64,000 nucleotides of DNA, from contig MSED01000015.1 in the NCBI GenBank assembly GCA_002099365.1, positions 434,001 through 498,000 of the forward strand. Direction: 5' to 3'. The position numbers were made by a program, and so were the translations under genes. The notes beneath the pieces were generated by a model, which saw only the letters and a program-made list of their open reading frames with translations, did no database searches and was not told the DNA's origin. Position 1 is the stretch's first letter; each line of letters starts with the position of its first letter. Source of the stretch: Phialophora verrucosa (taxonomy: Eukaryota > Ascomycota > Eurotiomycetes > Chaetothyriales > Herpotrichiellaceae). Of the stretch, positions 1-11,209 are shown one piece after another.

Positions 1-1291
1 CCTCGTGGTCTGAGAACTCAAGCGCCTAGCCAGACGTACAATAGCGTCTCAGCCTCATTGCCGGCCCCTTGCGAGCTCAATCGACAACTTATTCGGCTGA
101 ACACCCAGGAAATCACTTCGCTGTGCACTGATCCTTGATACGTTTGAAGCCCATGCTAGGCGTTCCTTAGACTTGATCTTGACACCTATGACCGCTCAAG
201 GATCTCGACATGGTCTTTCCTTTGGACCACCTGTTCCTCGATGTTGAAAGATCCCGACTTTGCCGTGTAGATTTTGAAGGTGAACGGTATGATTGCCGTC
301 TCTCCACCAGAAACCTCAGCTTGCTCCATACGCATCCGTGCAGCCGGCTCACAGAGTGATAGTAAGACAACACAGATGGTTCTCTCGAGCTCGGGTTCTT
401 GGCGCGAATGAGACAGACACATCGCAGCGTGCTGGGGGCGACAGCACTTCTCTTATACCTCCGGGGCCCGGGGCGAGTAATAGAGGTACTCCATCTCCCG
501 CCTCCGCTAGGCCGGCCTACACAGTAGACCTCGACAAGGAAAACCCTATACACGTACAGTTGAGTCTAGAGACTGAGTAACGGCTAATGTACATAGCCAG
601 AACTTTAACTGAGCCTCAGTGGGTACGGATTAGAAGGGGGCCCTAATCTGGCCCCTTCATCCGGCCTGTCCCTAACGTCGAACTAAGCGCCAGCTAATGC
701 AAGTTGTAGGCGGCGGACGTATGTAGTAAGATAAGTAGATTGTCCCTAACGCTACTCCGTACTCGTACCTCCCCAGGAAGAACAAAAGGGATAGTTTGTA
801 TTCCTTGTAGAGCACTGGGACTCCACATGGCGTGTTTCACTTGACGAACTTGAGAGAAGCCTCATCGAGGCTCGTCAAAGCTCGTCCTCGCATGAACACC
901 GTCCTCCGTGCGTACTCGTATTCGGCCCTGCGTGCTGGTCAGGATGCGGATTCGGCTTCGCGCGCAAATTTCGGCGGGCAGTGATTTCGCTTGCCCCTGG
1001 CCTGCACGTGGGCGAGTTTCCTTGGGTAAAGGGGCTGAGCGGCTGAAATGCGAACTGCGAACTGCGAACTCGTACTGCTCATCAGGCTGGCGGATCTGCT
1101 GCCTGCAGTAATTGATTGTCGTCGTTGACGCGACATTGAAGGCTTGTTGATCTATGTATCTGTTCCACGAGAGTTCTTACAGTAGTCATTCTGCCAGCAA
1201 TTGGCTCAAGTCCGCGGTTGGCATGTATTAATTAGTTCTCAAAACCGCGTACGAGGCTGAAGGGATCCCTGGCCTCCTCTACTCCTACAGC
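1..1291. other. Intergenic, no gene recognised
   Basis: I see no supported gene here. Only short open frames without recognisable domains occur on either strand. The last part is the presumed promoter and 5' UTR of the membrane-protein gene that begins at 1292. Confidence 0.5.
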
Positions 1292-3079
1292 ATGGGGAGA
1301 CATGGGTTGATCACATTCTCCGCTGGCCTCTGCCTCTCATCGGCTATACTCCTGATCACTCGAGCGACCGCAACCGCAGTGGCTGGTGCTGCCACGGGAG
1401 GTCCGCTGGGCTCGCCCGTCGGAAACTCCCCAGGCACCATACCAGCGGGCGGCGGGGATGACTCTCCTACTGGCAACCCGAGCACGAGCACCACCACCAG
1501 CACCACCACCAGTCCAACGCTGGCAGACTTCCCGAACGGCGTGCAGGCACTGGACACGATCCTCGCCGTGGCGTGTGTGCTCTTGACGACGACCACCTAC
1601 GCAGTGCTGATCGGGCCGGGCACGCGGCTGCTGAGCACGTGTAAGCTACCGCTGGCGATTCTGGAGGAGAATATAGGACAGTTGCTTTCTCGCGCCTGGC
1701 CCGACGGCAGTGATGGATCGAAAGAATCGATGAACCCACTAGGCCCTGGAACCGCCTCGGACGCCATCCGCATCTTCTACACCGGCCAACTGGACGGGGA
1801 GGTGCAGCGGGCTGCGCGGGGCGTCGAGCAGTGCCGAGCGACGCCGAAGCAACGACTTCCAAGGCCGCCGATGTGGTTGACGACGGGATCGTCCCTCACC
1901 AAGAGTATGGTGCAGCTGGCCGTGTGGGAATGGGTCAGTGCCTGGGCGGCGCTCGGCATGACGGTGTCGACTTTGGCGTTCAACGGATTCCTCACCAACA
2001 ACAGGGGCCCGGACAGCTATCCGCGGTTGGTCGTCGTGGTGGCCTACGCTGCAGCATTCGGGCTCCACTTTTGGTATGTCTATCGCACGTTCAACGCCTT
2101 CTTCACCCTGGTCATTGCCGGCTCGAGCTGGAGTCTGTTGAACAAAGCATCATTCGTGTCGGTCGGGGTTGGGGAACTCAGATCGCGACTGGAAGGCGGC
2201 GCCACGCCCCCCGTGTTCAGAGAACTGGGGAAAGCTGCCGCGAACGCCACGTATTCTGTCTGTCCTGCAGCGCTGGTCCAGGACGTGGGCGTCTTGCCCG
2301 TGGCAGACAAGGACGTCCTGACGGACACGCAGATTAGCGAGGCGAGGACGGTCGGAGACTGGCAGAAGAGAGACATCAACAGCGCGGTGGAGTCGGGCAG
2401 GACGGCTCTGGACGGTGTCGTCGCAAATGTCATGACCATGGTTGGCATCGTCATCACCACGGGCTTCTCGGTCTGGACGAGCATGCCGGCCGATGGGTCG
2501 GTGGGCTCTCAACTCGGCTCCCTGGCTCTGTTGGCGTCCCTCACGCTCGGGGCCGCTGCCATGTTCAGCAGCGCCATCGATCTGAGCGTCATGCTAGACT
2601 CGTTTCGAAACATCCTGTTCTTGAAGGAGATCCTGCTGAACGGAGAAGCGTCGGGCCATGTGCAGAAACGGGCCTCTAACAAGACGATTGTGGGATTTAC
2701 GCATCAGACGGTGAAGGCCAGACCGCTCAAGGTCCGAGATCTGGCCACGAGGACGAGTTTCTGGACGCTTGTCTTCTTTGGCCCGGCCTATGCTCTCCTC
2801 CCTAGCGTGTCCGACCACCATCGACAGTCCGCTGGGGCAAGGTTCGAACTCGCTGTCAAGGTGAAGGGAAAACGGACGATATTCACGACAGAACCGACCG
2901 ACCGACACAATCTCAAGCCGGACGGCACCAACGTGGGATCAATCAACGTGTGCTATGAAGTCGCCGTCGGGCCACGGTCGGCGTCGGCATCATCGTCTGT
3001 CCCAAAGGGTCGATCAGGAGTAATGACATGCCTCCTTGGCACTCGAAAACGAGCTTCTAGTATGGCACATGGGCCGTAA
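1292..3079 (+). CDS. Multi-span membrane protein of unknown function
   Basis: A single uninterrupted frame of 595 aa starts at an ATG. The N-terminus is hydrophobic (about residues 8-30) and could be a signal peptide or anchor. A Ser/Thr/Gly/Pro-rich linker with an ST-repeat follows (about 40-75). There are then at least five further hydrophobic segments, near residues 85-110, 205-235, 245-285, 385-410 and 415-440. The last 130 residues are polar and end in a Ser-rich basic tail. The layout suggests a fungal plasma-membrane or organelle membrane protein with a long soluble loop between the middle segments. I recognise no named family, catalytic motif or transporter signature. Codon use and frame length make it a convincing gene; its function is open. 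Confidence 0.75.
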   Translation: MGRHGLITFSAGLCLSSAILLITRATATAVAGAATGGPLGSPVGNSPGTIPAGGGDDSPTGNPSTSTTTSTTTSPTLADFPNGVQALDTILAVACVLLTTTTYAVLIGPGTRLLSTCKLPLAILEENIGQLLSRAWPDGSDGSKESMNPLGPGTASDAIRIFYTGQLDGEVQRAARGVEQCRATPKQRLPRPPMWLTTGSSLTKSMVQLAVWEWVSAWAALGMTVSTLAFNGFLTNNRGPDSYPRLVVVVAYAAAFGLHFWYVYRTFNAFFTLVIAGSSWSLLNKASFVSVGVGELRSRLEGGATPPVFRELGKAAANATYSVCPAALVQDVGVLPVADKDVLTDTQISEARTVGDWQKRDINSAVESGRTALDGVVANVMTMVGIVITTGFSVWTSMPADGSVGSQLGSLALLASLTLGAAAMFSSAIDLSVMLDSFRNILFLKEILLNGEASGHVQKRASNKTIVGFTHQTVKARPLKVRDLATRTSFWTLVFFGPAYALLPSVSDHHRQSAGARFELAVKVKGKRTIFTTEPTDRHNLKPDGTNVGSINVCYEVAVGPRSASASSSVPKGRSGVMTCLLGTRKRASSMAHGP

Positions 3080-3180
3080 CTCAAATAATGACGCCTCGCA
3101 CCCAACAGGCGCTCGCTGGTGATAGAAAGCTGCTTACCAGGAAACTGTTCTCTCGATTCTTCTTGAAAGTTTCTCATCTT

Positions 3181-4239
3181 CTAATTCCCTTCGTTGTCCG
3201 TCAGGAACAAAACGCTGATGCTCAGCCCATGGTTCGGTTTCTCACGCCGGAACGAGTGGTATGCGAACGGGGTTGAGGCTTCTCGATCTAACGGCGGAGA
3301 GGATGGGTATCGATCCAAAAGGGTGGAGTCGTTGTTGCATGAAATATTGCACTCGGCGAGGCCGCCGCGGACAAGCTCCGTGGTGGCTAAAGAGGAGAGC
3401 TTCAAGGTCGAAACCTCGTGGATCTCTCTCCCAAGGGTCGACTGAAGTCGGGCACGGTCCTCCGCGGTGATGGAGTGGCGTATAGTCGGATTTTTGAGCA
3501 GATCGCTCCGGCTGGCTTGGACGAAAACATCCCTGACAGTCTCTTCCATGCCATCGTCCCATTGGAACGCATTATACCGGTCCCCCACGCCGGGGGAGAT
3601 ATACGCGTGGATGTTCCGTCGCCGAGCCCCCAGCTCGATCATGGCGTCGAGCACATTCCCAACCACGTTGCGCACCAGCGGCTTCCAACCCGCGTGGGCG
3701 AGGCCCAGGACGCGAGACGACGGATCATAGAGGAAGATTGCCGGGCAGTCGGCTCCCTGCACGGCCAGGATGTACCTTGGGGATCGACTTGCCACGGCGT
3801 CGTAGGTGACGGGCTGGTTCGTTCTGGTGACGGGCATCAACGTCCCCGACGCCGGGTTTGCCACCCAAGAATAGTCCTCATCCTTGATCGCCTGGCCTGA
3901 ATGAGGCCACGCGCCGTTCGGCAGCACCAACGCTCCAGGCTCGAAGCCGATAGTGCGAGCAAGCCGCTGGAGGTTCATGCGGAAGTGGTTTGGCTTCACA
4001 CTTGGATCTTGATGAGCTGCCGGCCGTGCAAATGAGAAGTGGTCGTTTTCAGAATCGGTTCCTTTGCCTGTGAAGCAGCCTCGGACACCCTTGAACTGTG
4101 GGAAAACCGGATATATAGGAAATTCATGTTGAATACTGCCTCGACGTCGGTTTGTTGTTACCTTGGCCATGGTGGGATTGATCTGATTTCTTGCCAATAT
4201 GAAGCGTGGCGGGCAGTCCGAGTAGGTACTTGGGGACAT
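3181..4239 (-). CDS. PgeF/YfiH/LACC1-family protein (Cu-oxidase_4 fold)
   Basis: The 352-aa frame carries the signatures of the YfiH/LACC1 family (older name multicopper polyphenol oxidase, DUF152). These are a GADCP segment (Cys ligand), an LAHAGW segment (His ligand) and a C-terminal HSFRRE segment. Characterised members include bacterial PgeF, a peptidoglycan-editing factor, and mammalian LACC1/FAMIN, a purine nucleoside enzyme. The activity of fungal members is uncertain. The Q-V-H stretch that supplies the first metal histidine in bacterial members is not obvious here, so activity should not be assumed. The start at 4239 is an ATG; an internal Met (MAKV) about 24 codons later is an alternative. 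It converges tail-to-tail with the upstream membrane-protein gene, with only about 100 bp between them. Confidence 0.8.
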   Translation of the reverse strand: MSPSTYSDCPPRFILARNQINPTMAKVTTNRRRGSIQHEFPIYPVFPQFKGVRGCFTGKGTDSENDHFSFARPAAHQDPSVKPNHFRMNLQRLARTIGFEPGALVLPNGAWPHSGQAIKDEDYSWVANPASGTLMPVTRTNQPVTYDAVASRSPRYILAVQGADCPAIFLYDPSSRVLGLAHAGWKPLVRNVVGNVLDAMIELGARRRNIHAYISPGVGDRYNAFQWDDGMEETVRDVFVQASRSDLLKNPTIRHSITAEDRARLQSTLGREIHEVSTLKLSSLATTELVRGGLAECNISCNNDSTLLDRYPSSPPLDREASTPFAYHSFRREKPNHGLSISVLFLTDNEGN

Positions 4240-5298
4240 CTAGTTAAGTACATCAGAAAAGGACCTTGCCTTGTGATCACTTCTAGTCATTGTGGATGTA
4301 TTTCAACCCAAGTCCCTTACGCGTCGCCACACACTCTCGCTTTTCAGCTGGTTACTTGTTACTCCCTTCGAACTCGGCAGCATTCGAAGTGGCTGAGTCG
4401 GTGATCGCGTGTTCTGATTCGACGGCTTCTCCGACACCGCCACCAGCTGATGGTGGCAGCCGAGCACATTTCTTAATTCACTTCTTTTCCCTTGTCCTCT
4501 AGATCATTACGGCACTAGACGCGCGGAATCTGGACTCCCTTGCTGGAGCCCTTAAGTACCAAGGCAGCAGGGGGCCAGAGCAGGATAGAGTTGGGGGAAT
4601 GGGCAGGTCGACGAGGGACCAGCGGTGCACGAGAACTATATGCTATGCATCTGACCAGGAAAGTTTGCATGAACAGGCAGATCAAGTCGCGCGTCCGTGG
4701 TTAGAGCCTGACTTGGATCTGGTTCCGCCGTATCTCCCCATCTGATTGATGATACTTTGTCTAGGACGAAGCCACCCTGCAGGCGCAGAACTTCGCTCCG
4801 CTGCAAAGAACGAGTTGACATGGTCAGGACGATCGTGCTGACACGCTTGGATTACTGGAATCGAACATGGATAATTCAGGAGCTCGCACGGTAGACTGTT
4901 ACAAGTTTCGACTCTCCAGCCTTTCAGGAGCCTTTCGGGTGAGCAGAAGCTACACATTGACGCGGGATGAGCTGGTGCGGTCCGGATGTCTCATGCACAT
5001 GGTCTGCTGCATCAACTAGCTACAGTGTGCGAAGGCTTGTCGTGGAGCCTCGTTTCTCACTCAGAAGTGCCTGAGAAGCTGAGTTTTCGAATCTGACAAT
5101 AAAGCCCAGGCACGACGACTCGATATCGCCTCTGGACAGAGAGTAGGTTCATTAATCCGTCGCCGGAGGAGAGAAGCTGGGGTTTGCCAACGTATATTGC
5201 CTCCCCAACGTATGCTGCCACTCGGAATTGCCGTCTACTAAATCTACATACGTCCAATGATCCGTCCATGCACACATGTAGCATAATGACTCCGCAGG
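4240..5298. other. Intergenic, no gene recognised
   Basis: About 1 kb separates the 5' end of the PgeF-like gene from the 3' end of the Nudix gene. Only short open frames without domain features are present. The left end is the likely promoter of the PgeF-like gene. Confidence 0.5.
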
Positions 5299-6118
5299 TC
5301 ACCTACCAAGCGCGTCTCTCCATTGCCTGGTCATCTCCATCCCTTGGGCCAACCCCCCGACCCTCGCATCAATCGCATACCCCTCGCCATCCAGCCTGTT
5401 CAACTCGCGCCACAGCCCCTCCAAGGGCAGGGTGAACGTCTCGATGAACTCCCCTTCCTCCAGCTCGGGCTTGGGATCCCGATTCCGCGGATTCGACAAG
5501 TCCACGTCCACAAAAATCATCTTAGTGTTCGTGTTGCAAAACCCCGGGTCGTTCCACATGACGAAGCCCTCCGCGGCGGCGGCGTCCGTGGGGATCGTGC
5601 CCACGTACCCGGTCTCCTCTCTCAATTCGCGAATCGCAGCCTGGGCGGGTGTTTCGCCCTCGTCGACCAGCCCCGACGGCGACTCGATCGTGACTTTGCC
5701 CAACGCCGGGCGGAACTGTTTCTGCAGGAGCAGGCGCGGGCCTGAGTCCGTGGGCGAGTCGGGGTCCCTGACCACGGCGACGACGCCTACCGCGTCGCAT
5801 TCGCTGTTGGGCGGCCGGGTAAGGCGCTCGGCGGATTCCCACACCCGCTGGGACCCCTTGGGGTCGATGTATTGGATCCTCTTTAGAGTGATCCACTTTG
5901 CCGAGGATACGTCCTGAGGGTATCAATTAGCCAGTGGACCAGCATCGGACAGAAGAACGTGCATGGTATAGTAGAGCTGCCTCCGAGATACAAGATACAA
6001 GCTTGAAGATTCAGACTTCAAGATACAAGCTTCAAGACACAAGCGTCAAATTTCAAGTAGCCCATACCATTGTCTCCATGGAGAGATTCTTCGCCATCCG
6101 GGGCGCAAAAGTAGACAT
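5299..6118 (-). CDS. YSA1: ADP-ribose pyrophosphatase, Nudix family (YSA1/NUDT5)
   Basis: Two exons are inferred: 6118-6068 (17 aa) and 5913-5299 (204 aa), giving 221 aa, close to yeast Ysa1 and human NUDT5. The intron 6067-5914 has a GTATGG donor and a CTCAG acceptor. Exon 2 opens with a segment typical of the family (SAKWITLKRIQY). The Nudix box G-x5-E-x7-REUxEExGU is complete, with ELREETGY at its centre. The enzyme hydrolyses ADP-ribose to AMP and ribose-5-phosphate and so detoxifies free ADP-ribose and related nucleoside diphosphate sugars. It should be cytosolic, as there is no targeting signal. The exact start is the weakest point, because two more Met codons lie within exon 1. The intron contains a degenerate AAG/ATACAAG repeat. 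Confidence 0.88.
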
Positions 6119-7019
6119 CCCATCTCTCTCCATCTTCGCCGGCCTTGCCCACCCTCGGACGTGCAATCTGGCACTAATAACAGGGCGTCGTGGGAGGCAG
6201 AGGAGGAGGGGGAGGTGGACCGGTGAAGAGCGTGCGCTCAGCATGTGGGGGCCATGTTCATGTCATGGCAGAATAACGCTGAAGGTGACGGAAAGGGAAT
6301 AGACGTCTGTGGTCTTTATTGATATATAGTACGAGTTACGTATGAGTGAGTGAGTTGGAGTTCATCAAGGTTTCAATCTAGTGGACATGAACGATGACGT
6401 ACAGAAGGACTCCCGAGTAGGATCCTTACATAGAGTAACTACCTCAGGCTCTGAGGCTCTGTACTCTATTATCGGTCAACCAGGGTCTCGCTCCAAGTAC
6501 ATATGTACTTTGCTCTCACCTGGCTCTATCTCTACCCGTACTCGTACACAGGATATACATGACATACCTCGTTCACTTTCTGTTCTGACACCGTGACTAC
6601 TGAGGACAGTCTATGTGACTGGGACTGGTACGGTAACTTGCAGGATCAGGATTGACATCATCTTCACTTCGAAAGCGCCAGCGGCACGATAGATTCGAAA
6701 GGCGTTATAATCACTGTACTTCACATAACCAGCGTGACCACTTCTAAGAATCACGCGGTAGTACTGTGCCGGGTTTTCGGTTCGGTTTTGCATTCCTTTT
6801 CCTGAAAGGAAGAATATCTGTGTGCCGTGCCAGATGCTCATCATCACATCCTTAAGGATTCCTATTCTATAATTTCCCTCTTCTCCTGTCCCTTATCTTT
6901 TCATACAGATTGCCAGAGGCATGCATCGTCACGATGGCCATCCAAACTAAACTCGATCGGACCCAGACTTGACCAACCCTGAGCCACGGCCATAGACATG
7001 ACCATAGCTATGCAATGTG
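6119..7019. other. Intergenic, no gene recognised
   Basis: This stretch holds the promoter of the YSA1-like gene and the 3' flank of ALG5. I see no coding frame with domain support and no RNA gene. Confidence 0.5.
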
Positions 7020-8436
7020 CTATCGTCGATAGATTCCTGTGCCCCAGCAGATCCGGAGTATGGCCAGCCCCCACGCCATGCTGATGGAATCCTTGACCAC
7101 ATTCAACTTACTGCCCACCACTTCCCTCCACCCGACCGGCACCTCGGCCACGGGAATGCCCGCACCCTCTGCGAGCATGAGCATCTCGACGTCGAAGATC
7201 CACCCCTCCATGTGCATATGCGGGATGATGAAAGGCAACGTCCGCCGCGAGAACAGCTTGAACCCGCACTGCGTGTCCTTGATGCGCGCCGTGGCCGGCG
7301 GGGTGAGCAGCCAGAGGAGGAGATGGAACGCGTGCATCAGGAAGTTGCGCAGCTTGGAACGTTTGACCACGGCCTCGGAGCCGACGAGGTGCGCGCGCGA
7401 CCCGACCGCGATGCCGCGACCCTGTGCGTCTTCCACCGTCCGGCACGCGGCCAGCAGCTTCGTGAGGTCCGAGAACTTGGACGCGCCGTCCGCGTCCGCG
7501 AAGAGGACGTACTGCCCGCGGGCGTGGCGCATGCCGTGCGTGACGGCCCCGCCTTTGCCGCGGTTCTTTTCCAGCGAGACCATGCGGATCGAGCCCGGCT
7601 GGATCTTCACCCCCTTGGGGGACCGGTGCGTCCAGGGGCCGGAGTCACGGCGTGGGTTCTGAGGGAGAATGTGTGCGCGGGCGAACGTCTGGGCCGTGAG
7701 CAGCGTGTGGTCTGTACTGCCGTCGTCGATGAGGAGGATCTCCCACCCGGAGAGGGGTTGCGATGTGTTCGTAACACCGTTAGCCTTCTTCCTGCGTCGC
7801 GGGCCGGCCGGGTCTTCGTCTGGGTCATCGTCGGTTTTGGCGGAGTGTTCGGGTATGCCCTGCATGTTTGAGCTCGATGGACCGCCGGCGGCGTACTCGG
7901 TCTGCAGAAAGGTCACAGCCTCCTCCAACATGCCTGTTAATCTGTCCTCTTCGTTGAACGCCGGGATGACCAGTGTGAGAAACACCTCCGCCGGCTCGGG
8001 TTCAAACTCTTTTTCCAAGTCCATGTCCTTGTCAGGCTTCTCTTGCTTCGCCTTGTAATACCGTCGTAGGAGATCGTCATACCAGCACGGCAGGGGCTCC
8101 GGGTCCGTGACGTCGCCCGTCTTATCCACCGTCGTGTACTTCTTCTCTGAGGGGAGGGGCTTTCGCGGCTCCGGCACGAAGAAGTATATGAAGAGCCAGA
8201 CCTGTGCGTTTCACTCCGCGTCAGTCGACATTGCTCCACGAAGGCAGGGAAGACAAAGCCTGCAGCCAGCAGCGTACCATTAAGACAACCGCAAAGGCAG
8301 CCCAGATCAAATAAAATGGCAACATGCGCCAGTTCAGCCACTCGTCGCCGCGGAAGACGTTCATGAGATGCCCACCCATGCCGATGGGGCGGTCGAGCCC
8401 AGAGAAATCCATAGACGACGCGGCCGCGTTGGCCAT
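7020..8436 (-). CDS. ALG5: Dolichyl-phosphate beta-glucosyltransferase
   Basis: Two exons are inferred: 8436-8278 (53 aa) and 8201-7020 (393 aa), giving 446 aa. The 76-nt intron (GTACGC...CACAG, phase 0) splits the single N-terminal membrane anchor, and joining the exons restores a continuous hydrophobic helix (WAAFAVVLM then VWLFIYFFV). The rest is a GT-A family 2 domain, with LVIPAFNEE, the nucleotide site IDDGSTD, the DxD-type DADGASKF, an ALG5-typical KDTQCGFKLF and a C-terminal GWREV segment. The enzyme transfers glucose from UDP-glucose to dolichyl phosphate on the cytosolic face of the ER and supplies the Dol-P-Glc used by ALG6/8/10 in N-glycan assembly. A low-complexity insert between the first two motifs is typical of filamentous fungi. 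Confidence 0.93.
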
Positions 8437-8853
8437 GACTGAGGAGCCCGGGGAGGAAAAGAAAGGAAGAGGTCCCAAGGACCGCGCGAGATTTGTCAAC
8501 GGGGTGTCAAGGCCATGTGAAGGGAAAGCAGGCGGCCTGTGGACTTGCGACCTGCTCTCATCTATTCTGATCTGATCGGCCGAAGACAGATGTTCACAAA
8601 AAGTAAAGTTGGGGGGGTTGGTCGGTGAATCGGTGTCAGCTTCCGCCGGCGGGGACATGCCCACTGAAGGGGAGCAACATGAGGGAGATTGTGTTACCGA
8701 TGATGTTGAGGAGCTCGATCACAATCATTGTTATTGTTGCCATTGAAGTATCTGTCTCGTTAAGGGACACGGCAACAAGAGAACTCCTTCCAGCATGTCA
8801 TCCCATCTTCATTGACCCTTCGTATCTTCTATAAGAACCTTTTCCCCTCTCCA
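8437..8853. other. Intergenic spacer between PEX3 and ALG5
   Basis: About 400 bp lies between the PEX3 stop and the ALG5 start, both on the minus strand. It should contain the ALG5 promoter. The reading frame of ALG5 exon 1 stays open upstream to about 8664, so a longer N-terminus cannot be excluded from sequence alone. Confidence 0.5.
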
Positions 8854-10517
8854 TCACCGCGACGAGAAGGAAGTCGACCCTGTCACCTTAGTCCACGCAC
8901 TCTCCAGCTTGTTCTCAATGAACTCATCCACGGGTTCGGTGCCGACGTCACTAACGCCAATTCCATCCGAAGCCTTCAGCCCACCCTCGTCACCATTCGG
9001 CCGATTGTCGTCCAGGCTGTGCTCTATGTTGCTCGCGTAAATGACCGCAGCAAAAGCCTCGAGCTCCTTCACTTCTGCCTCTGCAGTAGATACATATTCA
9101 TTAGGTGGGTTATTGCCGTTACCGATGGCGTGTGCCTGGCGCGTGATGACCGCCAGTATATTGGCAAGTTTGACACGAGGCTCCCCTGGCACGACTGTGA
9201 CCGCGGAGTCAAGTTCTTGGATGCGCGGGTGCGGTGCGCTAGAAATCGATGATGAGGGTGAGTGTTGCCTCACTTGTGGATATGATTGTTCAATGACTCG
9301 AGCGTCAATGAGATGTGAAAACATCGACCCCAGCAGCAGGGTGTGAATTCGAGTAAAAGTAGGCGAGTCGATCAGATCGGCCGTCTCGTCCAGGAGTTGA
9401 CGCAACGGTCCTGTTGATGTGTCGATGTGGATCGAGCCGTGCCTGCTCTCGTCGTGCCCTTGATTCAGTGACTCTGAACCTGGTGAGGTGACAGGCGGAG
9501 TGATCACGCCAGACTCGACCAAGACAGCCTCCTCCTCCTCCTTTGGCGGCAGCATGTATGGTAGCCATCTCGTGGCATACCTCTCCTGCTCCGAACTGCC
9601 CTCGACCTTCTTTCGCACCTCAAGAACCAGGTCGCTGAGTCTAGCGGCAGTGATTCCCTCGCTAGGCGAAATCCCTCCAAATACCTCTTCAACTGCTTGC
9701 CTGACTTTCGCCAGAATCTGCGCATACCCTTTGTGCAGCAGAAACCATGAGAAGGTTAGATATCTTCGGTTCGTCTCAAAGTCGTTCCCGAATCCGGTGC
9801 CTGCGCTCCCACCGTCGTGATCTTCCAAGGAAATAGAATTCGCTGTACCCGGTGCTGGTGGCTGAGCCAGCGAAATGACCGAAGACAGGTAATTCAGTCG
9901 GCCTAGGAGATTCAGTTGTATTCTTGTGAGTATCGTAAGTAACGATAGGCTGTAGATGAGCGTGAATGCTCTCGTGAGCGAGGTCACCTTCAACTCATTC
10001 CAGAGTTGGGCCTTGGTCCGCCGTGGACCCGTCGACTGGCTTGCGTTGAGCGGGAACTGGCTGGCATGTATGAAGCTTCCCGTCTGAAAGCTGGACATGC
10101 TTGCTGTGTCGCCGTCATGCATTGACGACGCTTCAGATTTTCCCTCTCCTGAAGCACGTGCTAATCTTTCAGCCTTCTTCTGTTGCAGTTCATGAGTCAA
10201 CTGCTCGACAGGGAGATCCTCGATGACATTTTCGGTGAGAGTGGGCAGCAGGGCGAGAACGGTGATAGTACAATCGGTCTGGTTCTGTTCGAATCGGCGT
10301 CGGATGCTAAGGATATGGAATCAGCGCATGCCAGCAATTGAGAACGCCCCTTGCCATACTTCTCCTTCGCGATCCGGTCCATCTGCACACGCTCTCGCGC
10401 TTCATTAACCTTCCCAATGACATATTGAGCGGCCAGGTATCCCGCGCCAACGACTCCAGCGCCGATGGCAATGCCAGTGCGATGCCGGCGTAACCAGCGA
10501 CGTGTGGCTGATATCAT
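8854..10517 (-). CDS. PEX3: Peroxisomal biogenesis factor 3 (peroxin-3)
   Basis: Two exons are inferred: 10517-10360 and 10306-8854, giving 536 aa. The 53-nt intron has a GTATGG donor and a CCTTAG acceptor. Splicing recreates the conserved fungal string IAKENIRRRFEQNQTDC. The N-terminus carries a basic patch (RRWLRRHR) followed by the GAGVVGAGYLAAQYV membrane anchor, as expected for Pex3. The body contains the LPVEQLTHELQQKKAERLA segment and a long alpha-helical cytosolic domain with a low-complexity Ser/Pro stretch near residues 330-350. Pex3 anchors in the ER/peroxisome membrane and docks Pex19 with its membrane-protein cargo. In yeasts it also docks pexophagy receptors. The gene is divergent from ATG101. 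Confidence 0.95.
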
Positions 10518-11209
10518 TTTGAACAGCAGGGGCGTAAGTGTACCTTATCTCAGGTACAGAGTGTCGAGGGATATGACATGATCGCAAGCAACACAGCAAG
10601 CGACAGGGAGCTCAGGACGGGCGTGTCAATGAGCAGCAGATACGCCGAGGCGAGCGAACAGATTGAGACACGAGTGGTGTTGACCTGATCACATTTGTCG
10701 AGTTGAGCGGAATGAACCTGTGGCTGGTGCCTCGGCTTCCAAGGCTGGCAGAAGCACGGCGGCGAGACTGGAATGGTCTTCCTTAACCAATGGCAGCGAT
10801 CTAGGTATTAAGCTGGCAACTAACGTAACAGCACGGTAGGGGCACTTTTGTTAGGGGGCCTTTTACCCGGAGATGTGCCTGCCTTTGCTAGCCGGGGATG
10901 ACCTCTGCTGCCCGACAGACCCCACCATGGAAGGAACTTTGAAGGAGTTTCAGCGTACCTCCTCGTCCCTCTCTTCATGAGTACTATTAAGGTGAATCGT
11001 TACCAGCGCATAAGGCGCATCTGTTGAAGTCTGCGGACCACCATGTCTTGAACCAACAGCTCCTACGAGGCGCCAGTTCCTGGCTGCCACTCACCTCGCT
11101 CTTCCGCGCAACTGTGTATACTGTATACACACAGCACCCGACCCCACTATCGCAACAAGGAGTTCCAGGCTACAGCATACTTTTTGCGCAAACGTCGCAG
11201 CCTGTCACC
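10518..11209. promoter_or_regulatory. Divergent promoter region of PEX3 and ATG101
   Basis: The 692 bp between two outward-facing start codons must hold both promoters and 5' UTRs. A GTATACTGTATACAC near-palindrome lies at about 11114-11130. I recognise no specific factor site with confidence. Confidence 0.45.

Noticed and set aside
7017..7871. A 284-aa plus-strand frame over ALG5
   Set aside because: It is antisense to the ALG5 coding exon, with no domain features.
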